Shown piece after piece: positions 25,436-34,055 of a DNA stretch of 59,892 bases. Made by a program: the position numbers and the translations under genes. The notes under the pieces were generated by a model. The model was not told the DNA's origin and ran no database searches. It saw nothing but the letters and a program-made list of their open reading frames with translations. The first letter of the stretch is position 1. Every line of letters starts with the position of its first letter. This DNA comes from QHCE01 sp041743105 (lineage in GTDB: Bacteria > Actinomycetota > Actinomycetes > Mycobacteriales > QHCE01), in the NCBI GenBank assembly GCA_041743105.1, contig JBGTNI010000112.1, positions 1 through 59,892 on the forward strand. Reading direction: 5' to 3'.

Positions 25436-27463
25436 ATGACCAGTGTCGCCGGTGAGGCAGACCACCCTGAGGTGCTCTGGAGTCCTGACGAGCGCAGCTA
25501 CCGTGGCAGCGCACTGGCAGGATTCGTCGATTGGCTTGCCCAGCAGCGCGAAATCGACGTCGATAGCTATCAGCAGCTGTATGACTACTCCGTAGCCGAC
25601 CTCGCCGGGTTCTGGAGCGCCGTTGCTGAGTATTTCGAGGTCATGTTTCGCAGCCCGCACGAGCAGGTGCTTACCAGCGAGCAGATGCCGGGTGCCGGGT
25701 GGTTTCCGGGCGCCACACTGAACTACGCCGAGCATGCGCTACGTTCCGGCCCCGGCAAGGGCGCCAACGATGTCGCTGTCATCGCCCTCACCGAAGCTGG
25801 CGAGCGCCAGCAGCTCAGTTACGGCGAGCTAAGGACCCTGGTAGCGGCCGCGCAAGCGGGGTTACGCACCCTCGGCGTCGCCGCAGGTGACCGTGTCGTC
25901 GCATTGGCTCCCAATTGTGCGCAGACCCTAGTGGGGTTTCTCGCCACCGCGAGCATCGGCGCGGTGTGGTCTTCTTGCTCTCCGGAGTTCGGAGCCCAAG
26001 CGGTGTGCGATCGCTTTTCGCAGCTGGAACCGAGTGTGCTGATCGCCGTCGATGGTTACCGCTATGGCGGACGACTCATCGATATCCGGCCTACGGTGGA
26101 CGCGCTACGACAACAGCTGCCTACGTTGCGCGCTACCGTGCTGGTCGGCTATCTCGACGCCGAAGCCACGTTGCCCGGCACCACGTCGTGGTCACAGCTG
26201 ATGGAGTCCGAAAGCGGCTCTGGTACCTCTCCGGTATTCGCGGCCGTGCCATTCGAGCATCCGTTGTGGGTGCTCTACTCTTCCGGGACCACCGGCTTAC
26301 CTAAGGGCATCGTGCATGGCCATGGCGGCATGCTTTTGGAACACCTCAAGGCGCTAGCGCTACAGGCAGATCTGGGACCGGGGCAACGATTCTTCTGGTA
26401 CACCACCACCGGCTGGATGATGTGGAATTTCCTGATCGCGGGGCTGCTCGTCGGTTGCACCGTGGTGCTGTACGACGGTAGCCCAGTCCATCCCACCGCC
26501 GACGCGCTCTGGCGACTGGTCGAATCCGAACGTGTCAGCTACTTCGGAACGTCTGCGGCATATCTACAGTCGTGTGACAAACATGGGCTTCGTCCGCTGG
26601 ACCACTGCGATCTCTCGCAGCTTCGGGCCGTCGGCTCGACTGGCTCGCCGCTGTCGCCTCAGACCTCTGACTGGATCACCCAATCCGTCGGAACCCGCGT
26701 GCAGATATGCAGTATTTCGGGAGGCACCGACGTTTGTACCGCATTTCTTTCAACGGCACCCAACGTGCCGGTCTGGCGCGGCGAGATCTCCTGCCGGGCA
26801 CTCGGCGCTGCGGCCGCCGCCTTCGACGAGAACGGGACCGGCGTGACCAGCGTCGTGGGTGAACTCGTACTCACTAAGCCGATGCCGTGTATGCCCGTGG
26901 GGCTGTGGGGCGACGCTGACGGCAACCGCCTCATTGCAACCTATTTCGACCGTTACCCGGGAGTGTGGTGCCATGGCGACTGGGTTCAGATCACTCCGCG
27001 CGGATCATGCGTGTTGTACGGACGCAGCGATGCCACCCTCAATCGCGACGGAGTTCGCATGGGAACCGCGGAGTTCTACCGTGTCATCGAAGCTTGCGAT
27101 CAGGTGCTCGACAGCTTAGTGGTCGAAACCGGCGTGGTCGCCGGCTCCGCCGAGGCGGGTGAAGTGTTGTGCTGTGTCGTGTTAGCTCCCGGAGCTTCGA
27201 TGGCCGCCGTCGAGGCGCAGCTTCGGGCCAGGCTCCGCTCGCAGCTTTCGCCGCGTCACGTCCCAGATCGTTTCCTTGAGATCAGTGAGGTACCGGTGAC
27301 TCTCAACGGAAAGAAATGCGAGATCCCGGTCAGACGGATCCTTGCCGGTACCCCGATTGAGCAGGCCGTCAGCGTTGCCGCGCTGCGCAATCCCGGCGCT
27401 CTCAAGCAGCTGTGTGAACGCGTCCGCCAGCCTGTGCTTGGCGGCGCAACTGGGGCCAGTTGA
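25436..27463 (+). CDS. acetoacetyl-CoA synthetase
   Basis: A 675-residue ANL-superfamily ligase making acetoacetyl-CoA from acetoacetate, ATP and CoA. The N-terminal VLWSPDERSYRGSALAGFVDWL and GWFPGATLNYAEHALR are typical of this enzyme. The P-loop is YSSGTTGLPKGIVHG, the region TTTGWMMWNFLIAGLL is strongly diagnostic, GRSDATLNRDGVRMGTAEFYRVIE is the hinge, and NGKKCEIPVRR carries the catalytic lysine. It allows use of ketone bodies and storage polymers. ATG 25436 matches the usual start. Monocistronic. Confidence 0.95.
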   Translation: MTSVAGEADHPEVLWSPDERSYRGSALAGFVDWLAQQREIDVDSYQQLYDYSVADLAGFWSAVAEYFEVMFRSPHEQVLTSEQMPGAGWFPGATLNYAEHALRSGPGKGANDVAVIALTEAGERQQLSYGELRTLVAAAQAGLRTLGVAAGDRVVALAPNCAQTLVGFLATASIGAVWSSCSPEFGAQAVCDRFSQLEPSVLIAVDGYRYGGRLIDIRPTVDALRQQLPTLRATVLVGYLDAEATLPGTTSWSQLMESESGSGTSPVFAAVPFEHPLWVLYSSGTTGLPKGIVHGHGGMLLEHLKALALQADLGPGQRFFWYTTTGWMMWNFLIAGLLVGCTVVLYDGSPVHPTADALWRLVESERVSYFGTSAAYLQSCDKHGLRPLDHCDLSQLRAVGSTGSPLSPQTSDWITQSVGTRVQICSISGGTDVCTAFLSTAPNVPVWRGEISCRALGAAAAAFDENGTGVTSVVGELVLTKPMPCMPVGLWGDADGNRLIATYFDRYPGVWCHGDWVQITPRGSCVLYGRSDATLNRDGVRMGTAEFYRVIEACDQVLDSLVVETGVVAGSAEAGEVLCCVVLAPGASMAAVEAQLRARLRSQLSPRHVPDRFLEISEVPVTLNGKKCEIPVRRILAGTPIEQAVSVAALRNPGALKQLCERVRQPVLGGATGAS

Positions 27464-28277
27464 AATAGATGTAACGCCAAATCAGTTTACGACGACACAT
27501 GAATGTGGCAAACTTCAATGGCCGACTGTGAAAGAGACACTCGTCGCGAGCGAGTTGTCAAACCCTGAGTCGGCTATCGCTGGGGGAGAAGGGGAACTCT
27601 CCCAGTGGTCATGTTATGAGTGGCACAGTTACATGTATATCGAGTGACGCAAGTGGAGAGCGGCAACGGCGGTTCCGGGAGTGGTGAAAACTGGTCCCGC
27701 CGTTGCCGCACGTACGAGACGGGGGCTATGCCTTCGTAAGCCTCTGCATACCTGACTTCCAGCCCATCTCGGACGTAGACTCGTAGCGGTCAAATACCTG
27801 CTCCCGCAGCTATGAATGACTCTGCCTCGTATTCAGTTGACGTATCTGCCGCGTGAGAACGCAGCCGGTGCATGGAGCGTGGGCCACCGCCGTGGGGGAT
27901 GCCAGACCGCCGAGCCGCCAGCGAAGACAGACCGGAAACCAGCGCTGGGCGTGCGATGCCCGGGGTGGGGGACATGGCACTTAGGGGCATCAGCGCGACA
28001 CCATCGGTCCATACTGGCGGCTCGGCAGAGACGACTCCGTTCAGCTCGGCCTTGGTGTTATCGCGGCGGGAGTCGCACACCAAAGCATGCGCGCGGCGTC
28101 GATCAAATCGGCCCCCAGGCGTGATCACCAAGACGTGATCACCTCGACGCCCTGTGACAGGGACTGGGGTAGAGCTACCGTGAGACTGTTCCGCGCGATG
28201 GAGTCGTTCTGTCAGCACGAAGGTCTCAACGAGCCCAGACAGCATTGGTGACGGCTTTGTGCGAATTTTTTTGAGGT
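27464..28277. other. gene-poor stretch with a long hairpin
   Basis: 814 bp between the acetoacetyl-CoA synthetase and tyrA. A 13-bp perfect inverted repeat (27660-27672 with 27697-27709, GCGGCAACGGCGG arm, 24-nt loop) could terminate the first gene, though no T-run follows. A 151-codon minus-strand frame (27790-28245) exists but has no family match, no ribosome site and shadow-like composition, so I do not call it a gene. Confidence 0.5.
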
Positions 28278-29270
28278 TTATTTATGTGGCGTGGGTAGCA
28301 GCACCTCCAGATGGGTGGGTCCCACGTCGGTGACCCACCCCCCAGCCCTGCCTAGGTCGGTGATAGCTGCGGCGGTAGGCGGTACCTGCGCGGTCGAACC
28401 TGCCTGGGGCGGCCACATTCGGCGAATATCGTGCGCTTGCTGTAGCCAGCGATGGGTCTCTTCCGACAGTGGCGTCCCAGTCAATAGGGCGTCACGGAGT
28501 CGGTCGAGCCGATCGATGATAGGTGTGAGAGCACCTGCGATGGCTCCCGCATTGGCTTGGAACCACGCAGCCGTGATTTCTGGTGCCGTAGCTGCCACCC
28601 GGGTCGCGTCCCGAAAAGACCCTGCCGCCATGCTCAGCGCGCCCCGTCCCCCCGGTCCGTCAGCGGCCGTGATAGTGAGCGCTGCCGCGATGGCATGTGG
28701 GATATGACTGACCCTGGCAACCGCCTGGTCATGGTCATCTGAGCTGACAGGAACCACGCGGCAACCTAGGCCGGTGACCCATCGCGCTAACCGCAACCAG
28801 TCGTCGAGAGGGGTGTCATCGTCTAAGCAGAGCACCCACACACACCCGTCGAGCAGTGTTGCCGAGCTTGCGGCAAAGCCGGAGTGTTCGCTGCCCGTCA
28901 TCGGATGTCCTCCCACCCACCGTGCCTCCGGAAACCGCTCCCGGACCGTCGCCGTGACCGAGGTCTTCACCGAAGTGACATCTGTAATGAGGCCGGAATA
29001 ACCGATGTGTCTAACCTCATCGATCATCTGACCTATGGCCCAGAGCGGCACTGCTATCACCGTAAGATCTGCTGCTTCCAGCGCCGCGGACATCGTCTCG
29101 ACTACCTTGCCGCATCCGTTGTCAAGCCGGCTGTTGGCGAGGTTCCTGGTCGCTGGATCGATGTCGTAACCTACGACGGGGTGGCCGCGGCCATGCAGTA
29201 GCTGGAAGAGTGAACCTCCGATTAGTCCCAATCCGAGCACGGCAACCGTTGGCGCTGTAGCAGTCCGCAT
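28278..29270 (-). CDS. tyrA: prephenate dehydrogenase
   Basis: A 330-residue enzyme converting prephenate to 4-hydroxyphenylpyruvate for tyrosine. The Rossmann site is VAVLGLGLIGGSLFQLLHGRG followed by G-Y-D-I-D (NAD preference), then ITDVTSVKTSV and the active-site block GGHPMTGSEHSGF with its histidine. The helical dimerisation domain includes VSHIPHAIAAAL and GSFRDATRVAATAPE. There is no C-terminal ACT domain. It is divergent from the rhamnose-isomerase-like gene; tadA lies nearby as in other actinobacteria. Confidence 0.95.
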   Translation of the reverse strand: MRTATAPTVAVLGLGLIGGSLFQLLHGRGHPVVGYDIDPATRNLANSRLDNGCGKVVETMSAALEAADLTVIAVPLWAIGQMIDEVRHIGYSGLITDVTSVKTSVTATVRERFPEARWVGGHPMTGSEHSGFAASSATLLDGCVWVLCLDDDTPLDDWLRLARWVTGLGCRVVPVSSDDHDQAVARVSHIPHAIAAALTITAADGPGGRGALSMAAGSFRDATRVAATAPEITAAWFQANAGAIAGALTPIIDRLDRLRDALLTGTPLSEETHRWLQQAHDIRRMWPPQAGSTAQVPPTAAAITDLGRAGGWVTDVGPTHLEVLLPTPHK

Positions 29271-29377
29271 GTGGCCAGGCTAGTCAGTGTCCTAAGGAAA
29301 CTAGTGCGCGGCGGACTTGCAGAAGTTGCCTATGTTGCACAGGTTGGGACGCTCGAACACGGAAGGAATCAGGCTGC

Positions 29378-30643
29378 ATGCTGCTGTCGACCCAACGGAT
29401 TGAGCTGCCCTCGTGGGCCTTCCGTGGTGCGGACGTGCGCGCGGACGCACCCGCTGCGGCAAGCGCCCGGCGGCTTCGGACCATGTCTCCGGTGGCGCGT
29501 GGGCCGTACGAGGTGTTGGCCGATGCCGCCGTTGTACATCACTTCACTGGTTCTTCACCGTGTGTGGGGCTGGCTTTTCCTTGCGACGCCACCGCGGACT
29601 ATGCAGACATTGCCTGTCACGCGGCTGAGCTTGGTCTTACCGTCAGCTCGCTGTACGTCACCGTCGGTAGCCGCCATGGAGCGGCGTGCGACCTGAGTCA
29701 TCCTCAGCGCGGGGTTCGGCAGCAGGCACTAGAACACCTGCGTCTTGCGGTGAAGGCTGCCGATGAGCTAGGGGTAGAAAGGTTGGTGCTTCGGCTTAAC
29801 CACAATGCTCGCTACCCCGGACAGGTGGAGCTCCTCGAACGTCAAGAGCGACTGCTGGCCACGCTAGTCGCGTTGTACGAGCAGCTACCGTTGGGTACGT
29901 CGTTGGCGCTAGACCAGACAGTGGCCGGTAGCCAGCACTGGTCGGGAGATGCGCTGTGGCGCCACACGCTGTCGATGTGTGAGCACCTTGGTGGGGCAGC
30001 CCGACTTATCGTTGACACCTCAGTCGATCACGGGGTGGACCCCCCGGCGTTGGCTGAGCTTGCGATAGATGATCGGCTCGCCGGACTCATCGTGCCTAAC
30101 CCTGCCGTCACCAGTAGCAAGTTTGAAGTCTTCAGCACGTTGGCTGAAGTACTCGGCAGCGGCTTTGCGGGTCCTGATGTGCTCCTGACTCTCGCACCAA
30201 GTACACAGCAGCATGCTGGCATCGCTCCGCTGATCGAAAATGTCGTGGGGATCCAGCAGCTGGCGGTGCAAGTGACACACTCCGACACTGAGCAGCTACG
30301 ACGTGCGTTGCCGGCCGAAGAGCTGGATGCTGCGGCGTTGGCTGAACTGGTCGATGGCTGTGACCGCGACGTCGCCGCACAGCTAGCGGCGCTGCGACAT
30401 GAACTCGGTGTCGACGCAAATCCCCTCGCTGCATACGACCGGGCCTGCCGCGCCAGATATCAGCTCACCGAGCGTCGAGCTTCGGTACAGCGGGCTGCTG
30501 AACGGCGGCTGGCTACGCGCCGACCCGAGCGTCGGGGCCGTGCCACGACTACGAGGTTTCCTGCCGCGACGTCGGGACCAGCGGCTGGGGGCGTGGGCCA
30601 CGCCCGAGCTGGTGATTCCGCTGTGGTGGACTCCCCGGCCTAG
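29378..30643 (+). CDS. rhamnose-isomerase-like TIM-barrel protein lacking metal ligands
   Basis: A 421-residue protein aligning along its length with Pseudomonas stutzeri-type L-rhamnose isomerases (P-S-W-A-F, RGPYEVLADAAVVHHFTG, LSHPQRGVRQQALEHL, and the end LRHELGVDANPLAAYDRACRARYQ). At the four places where the family has metal or catalytic residues I see D179 for Glu (LALDQ), VDTSVDHG near 213 keeping the Asp but shifting the His, GLIVPNPAV near 236 with no His or Asp, and LTLAPST near 272 with no Asp-Gln-x-His. It is probably not an isomerase. The Arg/Ala-rich tail of about 55 residues is also unusual and may reflect a late frameshift. GGAAGGA precedes ATG 29378; tadA follows 12 nt on. 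Confidence 0.75.
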   Translation: MLLSTQRIELPSWAFRGADVRADAPAAASARRLRTMSPVARGPYEVLADAAVVHHFTGSSPCVGLAFPCDATADYADIACHAAELGLTVSSLYVTVGSRHGAACDLSHPQRGVRQQALEHLRLAVKAADELGVERLVLRLNHNARYPGQVELLERQERLLATLVALYEQLPLGTSLALDQTVAGSQHWSGDALWRHTLSMCEHLGGAARLIVDTSVDHGVDPPALAELAIDDRLAGLIVPNPAVTSSKFEVFSTLAEVLGSGFAGPDVLLTLAPSTQQHAGIAPLIENVVGIQQLAVQVTHSDTEQLRRALPAEELDAAALAELVDGCDRDVAAQLAALRHELGVDANPLAAYDRACRARYQLTERRASVQRAAERRLATRRPERRGRATTTRFPAATSGPAAGGVGHARAGDSAVVDSPA

Positions 30644-30655
30644 TAAAGGTTCAGT

Positions 30656-31138
30656 ATGACGGATGCTGAAGCCCACAATGGCGCGGCAGAGTTTTACATA
30701 CCGCAGATGCGCACCGCGCTGGAAGTTGCCGCGCAGGCCGCGGCGAGCGGTGATGTTCCTGTAGGGGCTGTCGTCTTCGACCCCGAGGGTGTAGAACTCG
30801 CCCGAGCGCGCAATGAGCGCGAATTACTCGGTGACCCCACCGCACACGCTGAGATAGGCGCACTGCGGCAGGCCGCTAGGCGGCTCGGATCGTGGCGCCT
30901 CATCGGCTGCACCCTGGTAGTAACGCTAGAGCCGTGCACTATGTGTGCGGGAGCCGCCGTGCTGGCCCGAGTCGGCCGCGTCGTCTTCGGCGCCGCTGAT
31001 CCTAAAGCCGGTGCCGCCGGTTCGGTGTGGAATGCGGTGACCGATCCGCGACTCAACCATCGGCCCGAGCTGATTGGTGGGGTGCTTGCTTCAGAGTGTG
31101 GCGCTCTGCTGAGACGGTTTTTCGCTGCCCGCAGATAA
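30656..31138 (+). CDS. tadA: tRNA adenosine(34) deaminase
   Basis: A 160-residue zinc deaminase making inosine at the wobble position of tRNA-Arg(ACG), the tRNA encoded at 8558. The zinc site is complete: T-A-H-A-E-I (His plus the proton-shuttling Glu) and LEPCTMCAGA (two Cys). ASGDVPVGAVVFD and ARNERELLGDPTAHAEIGALRQAAR match TadA throughout, and GGVLASECGALLRRFF is the usual end. Likely essential. It starts 12 nt after the isomerase-like gene. Confidence 0.95.
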   Translation: MTDAEAHNGAAEFYIPQMRTALEVAAQAAASGDVPVGAVVFDPEGVELARARNERELLGDPTAHAEIGALRQAARRLGSWRLIGCTLVVTLEPCTMCAGAAVLARVGRVVFGAADPKAGAAGSVWNAVTDPRLNHRPELIGGVLASECGALLRRFFAARR

Positions 31139-31171
31139 CTGCGAGTTTCGGTTCCGGGTACGCTCGTGGGC

Positions 31172-31258
31172 GGTGGCGTGTCCGAGCGGCCTAAGGAGCA
31201 CGCCTCGAAAGCGTGTGAGGGTTCACGCCCTCCGTGGGTTCAAATCCCACCGCCACCG
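31172..31258 (+). tRNA. tRNA-Ser(CGA)
   Basis: An 87-nt class II tRNA with acceptor GGTGGCG/CGCCACC and discriminator G at 31258. The anticodon loop CTCGAAA has CGA at 31206-31208, with a long variable arm and T-loop GGTTCAAATCC. It reads UCG. An IS481 element begins 5 nt past its end. Confidence 0.95.
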
Positions 31259-31262
31259 CCAT

Positions 31263-32542
31263 TGTCGTGTCTCGGGACATCGTTCATAGGTGTCTCGGGT
31301 CATGGTTCACATTTCCCTCACCTTTCGGGTTGGGGGTTTTGTGGTTTTTGGGGTTGGTAGTCGCGGTCTGGGTTGAGGGTCAGCTGTCGGAGGAGTTGCC
31401 CGGTTTGGGTGTTGATGATGCGGATGTGTTGGTCGTGGATGAGGATTTTCACGCGGGTGTGTTTATGTGCGCGTCCGATGCCGATGTGGTGTAGGCGTGA
31501 GTTGTAGCGCAGGGTGATGACACCGGATTGGTCGATGCGGTCTTCGCGGGTTCTCCAGTGTCCGTCGATGGTTCCGGCAGGGCCGGTCTTGCCGAGGGCG
31601 GTGTAGGCCTGGGTTGGGGTTGGGCGGTTGAGGGAGCGGTGGGGTCGGGTTTCGTTGTAGTAGTGGCGGAATTGGTCGAGGTGGGTGTGTAGCTGGGCTA
31701 GGGTGCCGGCCGGGGTCTGGGCGGTGAGCCATTTCTTGAGGGTTTGTTGGAAGCGTTCGACTTTGCCTTGGGTTTGGGGATGGTGAGGGCGGCCGTTTTT
31801 GGTCGATGCCGAGTCGGTGCAGTTCGGTTTCGAAGGTGTTGCGGCCGTGCCGGACGCGGGTGGTGAACACCAGGCCGTTATCGGTCAGTGTGGAGGCTGG
31901 TGGCCCTTATTCGTCGACGTTTCGGCGGAAATCGGTCAGCACGATGTGTCCGGTCACCACTGGGTGGGCGGTGATGGAAAGGGCGTAGCGGGAGTGGTCG
32001 TCTAAGAAGGTGAGGATCTCCAGTCTTGCTCCGGTGGAAAGCCTCCAGTGGGTGAAGTCGGCCTGCCAGCACTCGTTGGGCAGGTCGGTTTCGAACCGTA
32101 GGTAGGACGAGCGGGGCCGCTTCTTGGGTTGCGGGGTGATGAGTCCGTGTCGGTGGAGGGTTCGCCAGATCGTGGCGACCGACGGTGGTGAAGCCAACAG
32201 TGTGCTCAGATGGAAAGCGATGGTGTGCGGGCCGGCGTCGTGGCCGTCGGCTAGCAGCTCGCGACGCAGGCGCAGGATCTGCGCCTGTACGTCTGGGGGA
32301 ATGCGGGTGGGGCTGGTGTGGGGTTTTCGGGAGCGGGGTTCGATTGCGTTCCACCCGCCGGTCAGGTAGCGCTGGACGAGGGTGTGGACCCACCGGTAGG
32401 TGACACCGTAGTCGTCGGCGACGACCGATTCGGGGCGACCTTCGAGCACAACTGAGGACACGATAATCCGGTTCTTGAACACAGCACATGACTGTGAACG
32501 ATGTCTTGAGACATCGGTGAACTATGTCCTGAAACCACACAC
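31263..32542 (-). mobile_element. IS481-family insertion sequence, decayed
   Basis: The left end begins TGTCGTGTCTCGGGACATCG (31263) and the right end reads inward as TGTGTGGTTTCAGGACATAG (from 32542). The imperfect terminal repeats continue for about 50 bp, both containing GACATCGTTCA-like blocks. It encloses a single broken transposase and lies directly after tRNA-Ser(CGA). Size about 1.28 kb, normal for IS481. Target duplication was not identified. Confidence 0.82.
31318..32482 (-). pseudogene. IS481 transposase, nonsense and frameshift mutated
   Basis: An integrase-type (DDE) transposase. The HTH part reads VLEGRPESVVADDYGVTYRWVHTLVQRY and the catalytic core has NECWQADFTHWRL (first Asp) and LTDNGLVFTTR (second Asp). 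The frame is broken by a TAA at 31907-31909 and again in an A-run near 31797, after which R-P-H-H-P-Q-T-Q-G-K-V-E-R-F, containing the third acidic residue, resumes in another frame. It is not functional as read. Confidence 0.85.
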
Positions 32543-32558
32543 TGCCGGGGGCACCACT

Positions 32559-32580
32559 GTCGTGTCTCGGGACATCGTTG
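32559..32580 (+). repeat. solo IS481 terminal repeat
   Basis: A 22-bp exact copy of the IS481 left terminus (31263-31284) in direct orientation, 16 bp outside the element's right end. It is probably the remnant of a second element or of a one-ended event. Confidence 0.75.
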
Positions 32581-33081
32581 CGCTGCTTGCGTCGAAGTCT
32601 CCTGCTGGTTCGGCGCGGGTGTACCCGCCGTCCCATCCGGAAATCTCGCCCCCCATTGCGTTGGCGACGTGGCGGCCATAGTGGCCAAGGGATTGCGCTT
32701 CACATCCTAAGCGCTTGATGCCGGCTGCCCCATCGCTGCGGCGTTACTCACTATCGCCGGCAAACCATGCGCTCGCTCCTAGCGCAGTTGAGGGCCGAGG
32801 GCACAGGGAGCCTACGCGGCGGCACGTCGAGCGTTGGCCGAGATACCTGAATGGTTACGAATTTTTGTCCAACTTAACCGACAAACATCGTAAATCGTAC
32901 CTAGTAGATGTGATCTCAGTATCAACCTTAGCAATACGGACACATGCCTCTGGTATGACATGTAAGTGTTGTGATCGTACGAGCAAGGTCGATCGGGTGA
33001 CGTAACCCATCGAGAGACTCGCGATCTATCCCGACACCCACCACTGGCCTCTATCCCCAGTAACTCTCCTAAGCGGACAAA
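32581..33081. other. intergenic DNA with a protein-coding fragment
   Basis: On the minus strand about 32585-32710 reads a protein-like stretch (S-L-G-H-Y-G-R-H-V-A-N-A-M-G-G-E-I-S-G-W-D-G-G) that runs into the solo terminal repeat, so it is probably a gene end cut by transposition; family not recognised. The rest, up to the next start, is A/T-richer and shows no gene. Confidence 0.4.
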
Positions 33082-34047
33082 ATGACAGATAGCATCAAAA
33101 ATCCACAAATCCTGGATCAAAAACCAGAAACTCTCGAACCACGGAATAGAACTGCCCTGTTCCGTGTCACTGGCTTCCTCGTAGTCGTTCTTATCGTACT
33201 GGCCGTTGGGTTTGGGATAGGACATTTCGTTGACCAGGGCGCGGACGCTCGCGACATTAAAGACGGACACTTCAAGGCGATCGATAGTTCTAGCGGAGAT
33301 CACGCCGGACACAATGTGGCCAAGCATAATGCTAAAGCCGATGTAGTTGGTGGTCTCGCGGCCAGCGATAAAGGCTATACATTGCGGCCAGAAAGTACCA
33401 ACTTAATGGCGTGCACTCGTCAGATGTTTTGGTTTCGTATCATCGGCCCTGACGGCGAACCGGTACGCGACTATTCAACAGAGCAAACCGAGCGTATGCG
33501 GCTAGCGATTATCCGTCACGATTTCTCCGGATATCAGCAGGTAGAACCCAAATTTGACTCATCTTCCGGAGTATGGAGCGCTCCAATAACATTGGTAAAT
33601 GGCGGCCGTTGGCGAATCTTGGTCGATTTTGTGGTGCAAGCACAAGAAAAAAGCAAAGTACCACTCGAACTCGGTATTGACATAACCACAGATCTGGTGC
33701 ATGCGCTGCGGACGCTGCCTCCACCCTCCAAGACCAGAGTGGTGGATGGCGTCACCGTTGATATGAACGGTGAGCTAAAGGCTGGCGAGAAAACACGGCT
33801 GGAGTTCACCAGCACCGATGGCGGCGCATCTACTCCGTTGGAGCCTTACCTGGACGCATATGGACACCTGATTCTATTCCGCCAGGGCGACTTCGGCTAT
33901 ATCCACGGAGTTCCTGAAGAAAAGCAAGTAGATAACAAGATCGCTTTCTCACTTACTGTGCCCAAACCAGGGACATACGTGGCTTATCTGCATTTCAAGA
34001 TCGCTGGGAGCTTACATACCGCTGCGTTCACACTCCGTGTGCAGTAG
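33082..34047 (+). CDS. membrane-anchored partner of a copper P-type ATPase, metal-binding residues lost
   Basis: A 321-residue protein with one helix (about 27-51, FRVTGFLVVVLIVLAVGFGIGHFVD), the remainder outside. It matches the actinobacterial secreted family usually encoded just before copper ATPases: YTLRPESTNL, FRIIGPDGEPVRDY, WRILVDFVVQ, VDGVTVDMNGEL and LEPYLDAYGHLILFRQGDFGYIH. In typical relatives the sites read F-Q-H-V-H-P and Y-L-H-V-H-P; here they are Y-Q-Q-V-E-P (about 150) and Y-I-H-G-V-P (about 272), so most predicted metal-binding histidines are missing. A His-containing linker (DHAGHNVAKHN) remains. The stop is 8 nt before the ATPase-like gene. Function therefore uncertain. 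Confidence 0.75.
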   Translation: MTDSIKNPQILDQKPETLEPRNRTALFRVTGFLVVVLIVLAVGFGIGHFVDQGADARDIKDGHFKAIDSSSGDHAGHNVAKHNAKADVVGGLAASDKGYTLRPESTNLMACTRQMFWFRIIGPDGEPVRDYSTEQTERMRLAIIRHDFSGYQQVEPKFDSSSGVWSAPITLVNGGRWRILVDFVVQAQEKSKVPLELGIDITTDLVHALRTLPPPSKTRVVDGVTVDMNGELKAGEKTRLEFTSTDGGASTPLEPYLDAYGHLILFRQGDFGYIHGVPEEKQVDNKIAFSLTVPKPGTYVAYLHFKIAGSLHTAAFTLRVQ

Positions 34048-34055
34048 GAGGTGCC

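Noticed and set aside
27790..28245. A 151-codon minus-strand frame between the acetoacetyl-CoA synthetase and tyrA
   Set aside because: No ribosome binding site, no recognisable domain, and equally long frames overlap it on the other strand. Treated as non-coding.
31259..31463. Search for the SRP RNA gene after tadA and tRNA-Ser
   Set aside because: No sequence resembling the conserved SRP Alu or S domain is seen; the space is taken by IS481.
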